Shown: positions 45,953 through 54,090 of the stretch, piece by piece
Position numbering within the stretch: position 1 is the stretch's first letter
Layout of the letters: each line of letters begins with the position of its first letter
Source: Desulfobacula toluolica Tol2
GTDB lineage: Bacteria; Desulfobacterota; Desulfobacteria; Desulfobacterales; Desulfobacteraceae
Assembly (NCBI RefSeq): GCF_000307105.1
Contig: NC_018645.1
Location: forward strand, 3,123,501 to 3,187,500
Length of the DNA: 64,000 nt
Reading direction: 5' to 3'
Notes under the pieces: model-generated
Seen by the model: the letters and a program-made list of their open reading frames with translations, nothing else
The model's database searches: none
Told to the model about the DNA's origin: nothing
Made by a program: the position numbers and the translations under genes

Positions 45953-46370
45953 TGAGTATTGAAGAGAAAAAACAGCGAATTCAACCCAAGCACTCTAAAA
46001 TCAGTATTCAAAGGCAATGTGAGTTGTGATAGGACTGCCTCGTTCCAGTTATTACCGTGAAAGCCTGGGGGAACAGGAAACGCCTGAAAATATTGAGCTA
46101 ATGAAACTCATTGACATTGAATATACTGAACATCCGTTCTATGGTACCCGCCAAATGCGCAATGTTCTGAGACGCAAAGGATATAAGATTAACCGAAAAC
46201 GGGTTCAGCGATTGATGCGGAAAATGGGAATTCAATCCATTGCACCGAAGCCGAATACCAGTAAGGCTCATCCCCAAAATAAAGTGTATCCATATCTTTT
46301 GAGAAATTTTGATGTAACCAGATCAAATCAGGTGTGGTCTACGAATATAACCTATATCCCACTTTCTGGT
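45953..46370 (+). pseudogene. IS3-family OrfB, frameshifted and truncated
   Basis: Reads MSIEEKKQRIQPKHSKISIQ then is broken by a 2-nt insertion at about 46027 (GAGTTGTGATAGG here versus GAGTTGATAGG in copy 2). It resumes IGLPRSSYYRE through NQVWSTNITYIPLSGG, where it meets the group II intron fragment. The third catalytic region and most of the rve domain are gone; the first Asp is changed (STNI here, STDI in copy 2). Confidence 0.85.
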
Positions 46371-46976
46371 GGTTCCATTTATCATCACACCGCTTCTCAA
46401 GATGATGCCGATTATGCGCAGAATGCGCTTATCTGACACGTGGCCCGAAAGCAGACAAATGAGTCGGTCATGATTAACTCGATCAAAAAATTTAGACAGG
46501 TCAATATCCACCACATATTCTTTTCCACTTTTAACTATCTTTTGTGCCGCTTCAACCGCCTTTTGCGGACTGTAGCCGGGACGAAAACCATAGCTGTTAT
46601 CAGAAAATGTGGGATCAATTATCGGTTCCAGAAGGTGCTTCATCGTGGCATGCACAACCCTGTCCCGAATACAGGGAATCCCCAGCAAGCGAACACCGGT
46701 ATTACCTGGTTTTGGTATTTCCACCCGTTTCACCGGGCTTGGTTTATAACACCAGCTTTTAAGGTCCTTACTCAGCTGGGTCAGCTCTTCATCTATTCGG
46801 CTTTCAAATTCTGCAACGGTTACACCATCAACACCTGGTGCCCCGCCGTTCCTTTTCACTGCCTCGAAACCGGTCAACAGGTCTCCCTGATCACACAATT
46901 TCTCGAAGAGACTTCTTTCATCGGCGAACAGGCTAAGTTGTCTCATTTTGCTTTTCATTGTGGGTTGCTTTGTCAT
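46371..46976 (-). pseudogene. ltrA: Group II intron reverse transcriptase/maturase, N-terminal half
   Basis: About 200 residues of LtrA-type RT: LFEKLCDQGDLLTGFEAVKRNGGAPGVDGVTVAEFE (RT0), KPSPVKRVEIPKPG...RLLGIPCIRDRVVHATMKHLLEPI (RT1/2), SYGFRPGYSPQKAV (RT2a), VVDIDLSKFFDRVNHDRL (RT3, first Asp). It ends at GVMINGT, before the YADD box, where IS3 sequence begins, so it is inactive. The open frame continues 14 codons into IS3 and stops at 46323. Confidence 0.88.
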
Positions 46977-47600
46977 CGTTCCGCGTTTCCTTTGTTATCA
47001 CAGGATATATACGTCTCCCCTTCAAAGGAAACTCCTATGGCTGAACTCCTTCAACCGCTATTCTGAGATTCCTTATACCAGTTCCATGTTCCGCCCTTCG
47101 GCTCCAACATTTCTGTCACTTTCCAGCAGTTTTACCCTCTGATACGTCACCGCATCTTCATCGGCTACCGGTTTTACGCCTACTATGGCTTCATCTGAAA
47201 ACCCTCTGTCCATAACGGCTACATTTCTGTTCCGCTTAGGGCTTGGCTGTCGTAGTTACAGCGGCTCGGTACAGACGGCTCTTCACCGGGTAAGGTCATA
47301 CACTTTCATTGCCCACCCACCTCTCATACCCTGCGGAATTACGGAAAGGATTTCGGGCTTCGATAATCGGAGGTATCTCGCCCATTCCGCCTGGCCTACC
47401 GGAGGTTCACACCAAGTTTGGGTGACAAATTTGACGCAGGCTTCCTTCAGATCCCTCATTGGCTTTCCATCACCGGTTGTTCCCTCTTCGGGCAGATCCG
47501 GAAAGTTTCTTCGGGCACCCTTGCCGTTGTCTATACATTCCCTCCTTTCAGGGCTGTAGCTGGACTTTCACCAACAAGTTTATGACCATGCCGGTCACAC
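46371..47600 (-). mobile_element. Group II intron, 5' fragment
   Basis: On the minus strand the intron starts at 47600 with GTGTGACCGGCATGGTC and the following AACTTGTTGGTGAAAGTCC, typical of group II 5' ends. About 620 nt of structured RNA precede the maturase gene. The insertion site is shown by IS3 copy 2, where the same flanking sequence (CCCGTCGGA then AGGGGTTGG, about 51698) is uninterrupted. The 3' part of the intron and the neighbouring 3' half of orfB were deleted together. Confidence 0.8.
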
Positions 47601-47728
47601 TCCGACGGGCAGATTTTGGGGTGCCCATTCTCAGGGCCTGGCTTCCACTTCCGCTAGTCACCGAAGCAAATCGGAGAGCTGAGCCATGACACAGAATTAT
47701 GAACACTCCCAAAAATGGAAAATGACGC

Positions 47729-48676
47729 TTAAATTGAATGAAAAACTGTCTTGACATTGGGGTCCACTATACTATTGTCCTCAAGCCATGGCTGAATGTA
47801 TTCATCAATGTGCTCTAAAAATATTTTTGAAGCCTGTGGAAGTTCGTAATTTCGCAGGTAAACGATATAAATATCTAACAAAAATTTGTGATTTTTAATG
47901 GGAATAACTATTAATGAACCCTCGTCAATTTCCTTTTTAACTGAGGCTTTTACAACAAATGAGATTATTTGTCCATTTTTTACATGTTCCTTTATAAAGT
48001 CCATGTTACTTGTTTTAGCAAAGATATTTAAGTTTAAACCATTTTTGGAAATACTCTTCATTACAATTTTATATGTACCCGAACCGGATTCTTTCATTAT
48101 GATTGGCCAATTTTCAATTTCTTTTAAAAGAATTCCTGTTTTTTTGGATAAAGGATGGGTAGGAGATGCTATTAAAACAACCTTTTCAAACATAAGTGGT
48201 CTGAAGATCAGATCGGAATTTTCCTCAACTTTGCTTATAATGGTCAGTGAATTTCTAAAATTTATCAAGCTGTTGCTTATATTTAATGAACTTCCTTCAT
48301 CTAAATCTATTGTTACTTCAGGAAAGGCGTCTAAAAATGGTTTTAATATAATGGGCATCAGAAATCGTGCATATGTTTTTGTAGTGCCTATGCGAAGGGA
48401 AATCTTCTTAAATTTATGGATCCCGTTAATTTTATTTTCTAATTGTCGCTCCAGTTCAAATATTCTTGAAGCATATGTGAATATTTTTTCTCCCTCTTCA
48501 GTAAGGTGGATCTCTCCTTTGACTCTGCTGAAAACCTTTAGATTAAAAGATTCCTCAAAAAGTTTTATTTGCGCTGAAACAGCTGGCTGGCTTATAAACA
48601 AATTATCTGCTGCACGAGAAAAATTAAGATTTTTAGCAACTTCATAAAAGCATCTTAGTTGATGTAAGTTAAGCAT
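47729..48676 (-). CDS. LysR-family regulator, C-terminus altered by IS3
   Basis: 315 residues. N-terminal winged HTH (MLNLHQLRCFYEVAKNLNFSRAADNLFISQPAVSAQIKLFEE) and a LysR substrate domain (about 90-300; RIGTTKTYARFLMPIILKPF, PLMFEKVVLIASPTHPLS). The last 14 or so residues (from about VDPNVKT) are encoded by the IS3 end at 47771, so a few native residues may be lost. It lies upstream of, and in the same direction as, the UbiD operon, separated by IS elements. It is the likely regulator of that pathway, perhaps responding to the aromatic acid or its CoA ester. Confidence 0.88.
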   Translation of the reverse strand: MLNLHQLRCFYEVAKNLNFSRAADNLFISQPAVSAQIKLFEESFNLKVFSRVKGEIHLTEEGEKIFTYASRIFELERQLENKINGIHKFKKISLRIGTTKTYARFLMPIILKPFLDAFPEVTIDLDEGSSLNISNSLINFRNSLTIISKVEENSDLIFRPLMFEKVVLIASPTHPLSKKTGILLKEIENWPIIMKESGSGTYKIVMKSISKNGLNLNIFAKTSNMDFIKEHVKNGQIISFVVKASVKKEIDEGSLIVIPIKNHKFLLDIYIVYLRNYELPQASKIFLEHIDEYIQPWLEDNSIVDPNVKTVFHSI

Positions 48677-48950
48677 TTTGTAAATTCCTCCTGGCTGATT
48701 TGGTGAAAAATAATTAATCTCAACACAATTATTGAGATATTGCTGGATAATGCAGCCATTTAATTCACCCCATCGTAATTTTCATTATCCTTATTAATCT
48801 TTCCAACTTGTCAAACAGCTTTTTGTATACTCTCCTTTTATCAGAAAAAAATTATCCCATGAGGTTATGGCCCTTACCACGACATAAGATTCTTACCGCA
48901 AAATAGTAATTATTATTACAACCAAGCTGCTTTAGTCAACTGATACCGTT
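48677..48950. other. Upstream region of the LysR gene
   Basis: AT-rich, no gene. Should hold the LysR promoter (minus strand). Nothing else recognised up to the IS1380 end. Confidence 0.3.
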
Positions 48951-50816
48951 TTCCCAAATCCACCGCCTGATTTTGTAAATACCCGTCCAAAGGAAATTCG
49001 GGAAGATTTTTTTCTTGGCGGGAGCTGATTTCGGTGGGGCTCATCCGTTTTTGGATTCAGGCCCTTGTATGCCCCTGGCTCGGGCCTTTTTTAGGCGCAC
49101 CTATCCCATGGGTAGCCGGAAGAAACCAATTTTAAGGGGTATCTCTACCATAAATTTTATCCTGAAGGCTCCCAAACACCGTTGAGCATTGCAATCCGTT
49201 TGCGTGCCTCGACTAGAACCACATATGATGGGTGGCCTTTGGATAAACGCAAAAACAGATTGCGGGAACGTTTGATTATCCTGCCCGGGATATTTATGAT
49301 CGAGAACCGGATCCGTTTCATCCGTGTAGCTTCCATGGACGGATCCAATGCTAATTTTTTCATCATCACATTTAGATTCAGGGCCAATATCATGATCCAC
49401 CACCACGCTGCATTCTCTCCAAAATCTGCAGACGGCAGTTTTCCTCCGGCCAAGTCGTCTTTCATCACCGCATGAACCTCTTCACTTTTGCCGCATCGTT
49501 CATGAAGCCAATGAATCAGGTCTTCTCCGTTCATTTCCTCATAGCCTATATTGGTCACAACGCCAAAGACCTTATATCTTTTTTCCACCATTTGCATGGT
49601 GGGAAAAGGAAGGGGAAGCTTTGGATCTTCCATGCCGGGTAAAGGCGATTGTTCCTCAAGAAGTTGCCGTTTGGCAAGATACCTGTATTCAGGTGCATTT
49701 TTACTGTGGCACAGCTCATTGGGAACAAAACAAACTTCCGCCCACTCACTGCCGGTCTTCATCCGTTTGCCATTCTTATCTTTATAAATTGGTTGCCACT
49801 CAGAATCAGGGACTTGAGCCACAGCAATTTTGAATGATCGGGTTACGTCGCACCCTATTGCAAATTCAATTCTGCCGAAACGCTCACTTTCGCCTGTCTC
49901 ACAGTATTTTAAAAGGTCGTGCTGGTATCCTGCCGTATCTGATCTAAGTTTTATTTTTTCCACATTTTCCGGAAGGCAGTCCAAGGATTTTTTGAAAACC
50001 CTTAATTGCTCAAAGCCGGCGGGAACATTACCGTCACGAAATTCTGTATGCAGGATGACACCCTGCTCATACCACCAGGTATTCAACGGCTGATAGGATT
50101 TGAATCCTTTATAGCAATAACGGGCATTCTGTTTGCTGGATTCAATCAGGGTGGCATCCATATCCAATGTGGCCGTTTTTTTCGGATTCACCGTGTTAAG
50201 GCCGGCACACATATCTTTGTTTATTTGTACCAGACCCTTTAAATGATCATTGGGTCTGGGAATGAATGCCTTTATCTTTGTCTGGTCACGGGTTTTTTCC
50301 TGTTCAGTGTCATGGAATTCGGATAGATATCTGAAAGCCGCAGATGGTGATGGAACAGAACGTTTTTTCTCTTTGCGCCACCTCCGTTCCAGGGCTCTGC
50401 GTACTTTACGTTTTAGACCTTGCATTTCAGATTTACGCAGTATTTCGCAAAAGCCCTCATCCGCCTCCAGTATTTTTAAATCTTCAACGCAATCACCGCC
50501 GGCAAGATTGAGTAGCACCAGCGACAAAACCATTTGGGGATCGGTCCAGCCCTGGGAATTCTCTCTTATCTTTAAATGCTTTTGAATGGACTTGGATAAT
50601 CCGATTACCTTGGCCAGGTCAAGATAGACCGGCAAGCTTGCCAAAGCTGTAATGCCGGTTTGAGATTTTTCTTCTTCATACTTGAATGGTAGCACGCCTT
50701 GTGTCATAGTTTGTTTCACCCCGTTGATGATAGTTTTTTGGTCGCACAAATACACTATCTGCTTGATCCATCAAGCGCAACGGGGTTTTTTATTTTTTTG
50801 GTGGTGGATTGGGGAT
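48951..50816 (-). mobile_element. IS1380-family element
   Basis: Ends TTCCCAAATCCACCGCC (48951-48967) and GGTGGTGGATTGGGGAT (50800-50816) are imperfect inverted repeats (core CCC-AATCCACC-CC). It contains one transposase gene. No clear 4-bp target duplication could be read. It separates the LysR gene from the Tn3 remnant. Confidence 0.75.
49157..50710 (-). CDS. IS1380-family transposase
   Basis: 517 residues from the ATG at 50710 (MTQGVLPFKYEEE), preferred over 50755 because family members start near VLPFK. Core blocks: LVLLNLAGGDCVEDLKIL, TATLDMDATLIESSKQNA (first Asp), KLRSDTAGYQHDLLKYC (second Asp), FGVVTNIGYEEMNGEDLIHWLHERCGKSEEVHAVMKDDLAGG (Glu region) and NAAWWWIMILALNLN. Complete frame; it may be active. 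Confidence 0.92.
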   Translation of the reverse strand, partial: TMTQGVLPFKYEEEKSQTGITALASLPVYLDLAKVIGLSKSIQKHLKIRENSQGWTDPQMVLSLVLLNLAGGDCVEDLKILEADEGFCEILRKSEMQGLKRKVRRALERRWRKEKKRSVPSPSAAFRYLSEFHDTEQEKTRDQTKIKAFIPRPNDHLKGLVQINKDMCAGLNTVNPKKTATLDMDATLIESSKQNARYCYKGFKSYQPLNTWWYEQGVILHTEFRDGNVPAGFEQLRVFKKSLDCLPENVEKIKLRSDTAGYQHDLLKYCETGESERFGRIEFAIGCDVTRSFKIAVAQVPDSEWQPIYKDKNGKRMKTGSEWAEVCFVPNELCHSKNAPEYRYLAKRQLLEEQSPLPGMEDPKLPLPFPTMQMVEKRYKVFGVVTNIGYEEMNGEDLIHWLHERCGKSEEVHAVMKDDLAGGKLPSADFGENAAWWWIMILALNLNVMMKKLALDPSMEATRMKRIRFSIINIPGRIIKRSRNLFLRLSKGHPSYVVLVEARKRIAMLNGVWEPSG

Positions 50817-50859
50817 GGATCATTAAAACACAGGACACCAATGGAAATATTTGAATCAT

Positions 50860-51531
50860 TTAAAAAATTGAAGGCAAGTCAAGTATATTAAGGCAATAAC
50901 CATTACGAGCTAAAAATCTCCAGAAAAAAGGGGTTGACCCGGTTTTGGCACTTTCTTTTTTAAAAAGGCTCAGGAGTTGAAGTCTCTCACTTAGTTTCAG
51001 TATTCGATCGTTTGCCTGAATCAGATTTTCGTTGGTGAAATACCAGTTCACGGTATTCTCGAGTTCGTTCTGATTGATGTTGCGGGAAATTCTGGCAATT
51101 TTGCGGATACCGAGATTACAGCCGTAACCCATAACGCCTGCAAAGAAGGTCTTTTCTTCGGGCTTTTCCCGGTTATGCTTGATTTGCCAGTGCTCGAAAC
51201 AGTCCGAAAAGTTCGAGAGCCGGTTGACCGTCGTCAGTACTTCAAAAAGGGAAATAAACCGGTTTTTGGGAAACAGATCGGTTACCGTATATGACACATC
51301 TTTTTCCACCTTCGGTGTTGAAACCTTCAGCTTTCCCTTGTCGTCAACTTTTGCGTATGGGTTTTTTCCGGAATCGATGTTTTTATTGGTTGTCCGGTAC
51401 TGGGCTTTAAGCGCTTTTTTCAATTCAGGTTCCAGTTCCTGGAAACTTTCAAAGCCCTCAAGTCCTGCTCGCTGAAGCAGCTCTTTTTTTCTTACTTTCC
51501 AGACACTCTGCGGAATCAAATAATCATCAAA
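50860..51531 (-). pseudogene. Tn3-family transposase fragment (middle)
   Basis: DDYLIPQSVWKVRKKELLQ through LFPKNRFISLFEVLTTVNRLSNFSDCFEHWQ...TFFAGVMGYGCNLGIRKIARIS and NWYFTNENLIQANDRIL match the Tn3 TnpA DDE region (LLTAILADGINLGLTKMAE in the classic members). The upstream part was cut off by IS3 copy 2 and the C-terminal part is lost near the IS1380 side. It joins in sense with 52956-53200. Confidence 0.75.
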
Positions 51532-51747
51532 TATAGTGGACCCCAATGTCAAGACAGTTTTTCATTCAATTTAAGCGTCATTTTCCATTTTGAAAATGTT
51601 CGTAATTCTGTGTCACGGTTCGGCGTTCAGATTTGCTTCGGCGACTAGCGGAAGTGGAAACCAGGCCCTGAGAATGGGCACCCCAAAATCTGCCCGTCGG
51701 AAGGGGTTGGTTTCCGCTGGAGCGGGTTTTTCGGTACATCGTTTTCA

Positions 51748-52638
51748 TCATCCCACCAACCTCAACTGATTTTTACCATAATATATTTCGGCTGGCGTTT
51801 GCCCGTTAAAACTCTGGTGAGGTCGTTCATGGTTGTAAAAATTGAAATATTTTTTCAAGGACTTGCGCAGCTGCTCAACGGATTGAAATTCGTTTACATA
51901 AATTTCTTCATATTTCACGCTGCGCCATAGCCGTTCTATGAAAATATTGTCCATACACCGGCCTTTCCCATCCATACTGATTTTAATGTCCTTATCTTTC
52001 AATACTTTTGTAAACTCGTGACTTGTGTATTGAGATCCTTGATCCGTGTTGAATATATAGGGGGTTCCATGACATCGCAGTGCCCTTTCCAGAGAGGATA
52101 TACAAAATTCCTTGTCCATGGTTATAGAAAGTTCCCAAGAGAGGACATAACGACTATGCCAGTCCATGACCGCCGTCAAATAAACGAAACCACCAGAAAG
52201 TGGGATATAGGTTATATCCGTAGACCACACCTGATTTGATCTGGTTACATCAAAAGTTCTCAAAAGATATGGATACACTTTATTTTGGGGATGAGCCTTA
52301 CTGGTATTCGGCTTCGGTGCAATGGATTGAATTCCCATTTTCCGCATCAATCGCTGAACCCGTTTTCGGTTAATCTTATATCCTTTGCGTCTCATAATAT
52401 TGCGCATTTGGCGGGTACCATAGAACGGATGATCAGTATATTCAATGTCAATGAGTTTCATTAGCTCAAGATTTTCAGGCGTTTCCTGTTCCCCCCGGCT
52501 TTCACGGTAATAGCTGGAACGAGGCAGTCCTATCAACTCACATTGCCTTTGAATACTGATTTTAGAGTGCTTGGATTGAATTCGCTGTTTTTTTTCTTCA
52601 ATACTCATTAAAGGTGTCCGGTGTTTTTTTTTAACCAA
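51748..52638 (-). CDS. IS3-family OrfB (integrase-type transposase)
   Basis: 296 residues in the frame reached from OrfA by -1 frameshift (WLKKKHRTPLMSIEEKK). HTH_21-like N-terminus (GLPRSSYYRES...HPFYGTRQMRNIMRRKGYKINRKRVQRLMRKMGI), then the rve core with STDITYIPLSGGFVYLTAVMD (first Asp), FNTDQGSQYTS (second Asp) and SVKYEEIY (Glu). The C-terminus has FNFYNHERPHQSFNGQTPAEIYY. Overlaps OrfA by 31 bp. Confidence 0.92.
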   Translation of the reverse strand: MVKKKHRTPLMSIEEKKQRIQSKHSKISIQRQCELIGLPRSSYYRESRGEQETPENLELMKLIDIEYTDHPFYGTRQMRNIMRRKGYKINRKRVQRLMRKMGIQSIAPKPNTSKAHPQNKVYPYLLRTFDVTRSNQVWSTDITYIPLSGGFVYLTAVMDWHSRYVLSWELSITMDKEFCISSLERALRCHGTPYIFNTDQGSQYTSHEFTKVLKDKDIKISMDGKGRCMDNIFIERLWRSVKYEEIYVNEFQSVEQLRKSLKKYFNFYNHERPHQSFNGQTPAEIYYGKNQLRLVG

Positions 52639-52889
52639 TCCAGTTCAACCTGGAGTTTACCAACCTTTTGATAAAGACGGTCTCGCTCAATTTCGGCTTC
52701 TTTGGTTTGTTTTGCCTTGCTATTGCCAAAAACCAATGGCAGGGCTTCTATGGCTTCCTTTTTCCACCGATTTACAAGACTAGCATGAATGCCGAACTCA
52801 GAGGCTATCTCATTGACAGTTTGATTTCCTTTTATGGCTGCCAATGCGACCTTGCTTTTTAATTCTTTACTGTAGTTTTTTCGTTTCAA
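52608..52889 (-). CDS. IS3-family OrfA
   Basis: 93 residues identical to OrfA of copy 1: HTH plus coiled-coil helix ending LDWLKKNTGHL. The run of nine A at the end is the slip site for making the OrfAB transposase. Confidence 0.9.
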   Translation of the reverse strand: MKRKNYSKELKSKVALAAIKGNQTVNEIASEFGIHASLVNRWKKEAIEALPLVFGNSKAKQTKEAEIERDRLYQKVGKLQVELDWLKKNTGHL

Positions 52890-52955
52890 AATATCCCCTT
52901 TCTGGACTGTTATATTTTATCTTAACACATTGTCCAGTTTTCGGGGTCCACTATA

Positions 52956-53200
52956 AAATGACCTATATTTATAGGAATGGTGCAAATTTAGAGCACCTGA
53001 TTTGATAGCGGAGGCCATTGTTTTGAATAGCAAAACCTTATAAAGGGATATTCTGATTTTGCCCTTTTCATCAAACACAATCGTCTGCTCCTCGGCTTTG
53101 GTAAATAAAAAAATCGTTTTCTTTCATCTCCGTTAAATTCCGGTGGTAACTCGAAAGACTTGATGTCGTATTGAGATAGAATTTTGAGATGTGTTGCCAT
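52956..53200 (-). pseudogene. Tn3-family transposase fragment (N-terminus)
   Basis: MATHLKILSQYDIKSFELPPEFNGDERKRFFYLP is the N-terminus of a Tn3-type TnpA. After a 1-2 nt frameshift the other frame reads AEEQTIVFDEKGKIRISLYKVLLFKTMASAI...HHSYKYRSF, continued by DDYLIPQSVW on the far side of IS3 copy 2. So one transposase gene has a frameshift, an IS insertion and a lost C-terminus. Confidence 0.7.
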
Positions 53201-53254
53201 TTATGAGCCCTCTATTTTGTTACAATTTTACTGGGAATATACTCAAAAAATGCA

Positions 53255-53400
53255 AAACATATCACCTATGTTCGGGTTTCTACAGACGAACAAGACTACT
53301 GAAATCAAAATTTTGAAATCCTGAATTATTGTGACAGGGAAGGTTGGCAGATAAATTGGTGGCTGAATTTGGAAATGTCCCGTCGCAGCTCTGCTAAAGA
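53255..53400 (+). pseudogene. Serine recombinase (resolvase) remnant
   Basis: The plus frame through 53267 reads ITYVRVSTDEQDY, TGA, NQNFEILNYCDREGWQINWW, then EMSRRSSAKE. YVRVSTDEQ is the conserved serine-recombinase start containing the catalytic Ser. With the divergent Tn3 transposase remnant next to it, this is the decayed tnpR of the same transposon. A stop and truncation at the idi gene end make it non-functional. Confidence 0.65.
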
Positions 53401-54008
53401 AAGTAAAATGCACCCAACATTCGTTGACATTGCCGACTTCTATGGGGATTTTCCCCTATTTGTTTAATTTTACCCAACGACCAAAAAGAATCCATTGAAG
53501 CCATGATGCCGGTTTCTTCAATACACCAGGGAGAATACCGGTGGGGAAAGCGCCTTGTTTCATCAACCCATGCTTCCCAGTCGATCCATTTTACGGATTC
53601 CACTTCCTCCTGGTTAGGCTGAACGTCGCCGTCATAATATCCGCTGAAAATGGGGCAGATTTCATTTTCAACAATGCCGTTTTTTGAAAAACAATATCGG
53701 TAGTCGCTGATTTTGTGCAGTTTTTGCACATTTATCCCAAGTTCAAAACGTGCCCTTCTGATTACTGCATGCTCATAAGACTCTCCAGGTTCGGGATGTC
53801 CGCAGCAGGAGTTGGACCACACCAGAGGCCAGGTTTTTTTAATGCGGGCCCGCTGTTGTAAAAGAAGGCGATTCTCCGGATTGAACAAAAACAGTGAAAA
53901 TGCCCTGTGCAGGGGGGTGTTGTGGGAATGGACATCCTGTTTGGCCTGGATGCCGATCTGCCGGTCCTGTTCATCGACCAGAACGACAAATTCCTGAACG
54001 GTTTCCAT
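53394..54008 (-). CDS. idi: Isopentenyl-diphosphate delta-isomerase, type I
   Basis: 204 residues from the ATG at 54008, chosen for the strong AAAGGAGGT 7-8 nt upstream. Nudix-type fold with PLHRAFSLFLFNPENRLLLQQRA, WPLVWSNSCCGHPEPGESYEHAVIRRARFELGI (catalytic Cys in NSCCGHP) and EVESVKWIDW. It interconverts IPP and DMAPP. The tail (from RSRQCQRMLGAFYFL) overlaps the resolvase remnant and may be abnormal. A shrunken copy lies next to ubiX (35105). A link to DMAPP supply for UbiX is possible. Confidence 0.88.
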   Translation of the reverse strand: METVQEFVVLVDEQDRQIGIQAKQDVHSHNTPLHRAFSLFLFNPENRLLLQQRARIKKTWPLVWSNSCCGHPEPGESYEHAVIRRARFELGINVQKLHKISDYRYCFSKNGIVENEICPIFSGYYDGDVQPNQEEVESVKWIDWEAWVDETRRFPHRYSPWCIEETGIMASMDSFWSLGKIKQIGENPHRSRQCQRMLGAFYFL

Positions 54009-54090
54009 AAAAATACCTCCTTTCAACTGTGATGATAAAATTTTAAAACTGCAATAAAACCAAATTTGACAACCCTCTCATTGGACGGCA

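Larger units (their letters stand above)
45606..47771 (+). mobile_element. IS3-family element copy 1, damaged
   Basis: Starts TATATGGACCCC (one base missing compared with TATAGTGGACCCC of copy 2) and ends GGGGTCCACTATA at 47771. Contains intact orfA, broken orfB and a truncated group II intron in the 3' untranslated part. Its right end sits in the 3' end of the LysR gene; its left end cuts the IS1595 element. Related intact copy at 51532-52955. Confidence 0.8.
51532..52955 (-). mobile_element. IS3-family element copy 2, intact
   Basis: Ends TATAGTGGACCCC (51532-51544) and GGGGTCCACTATA (52943-52955), with a 3-bp AAA duplication on both sides (51529-51531 and 52956-52958). Length 1424 bp. OrfA and OrfB are both intact. 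Bases 51545-51747 form the 3' untranslated part and include the empty group II intron site. It split a Tn3 transposase gene. Confidence 0.9.

Noticed and set aside
46371-46976. Reverse transcriptase as a defence-associated RT
   Set aside because: RT0-RT3 sequence and the GTGTGACC-type 5' RNA end identify a group II intron maturase, and it is truncated before the YADD box.
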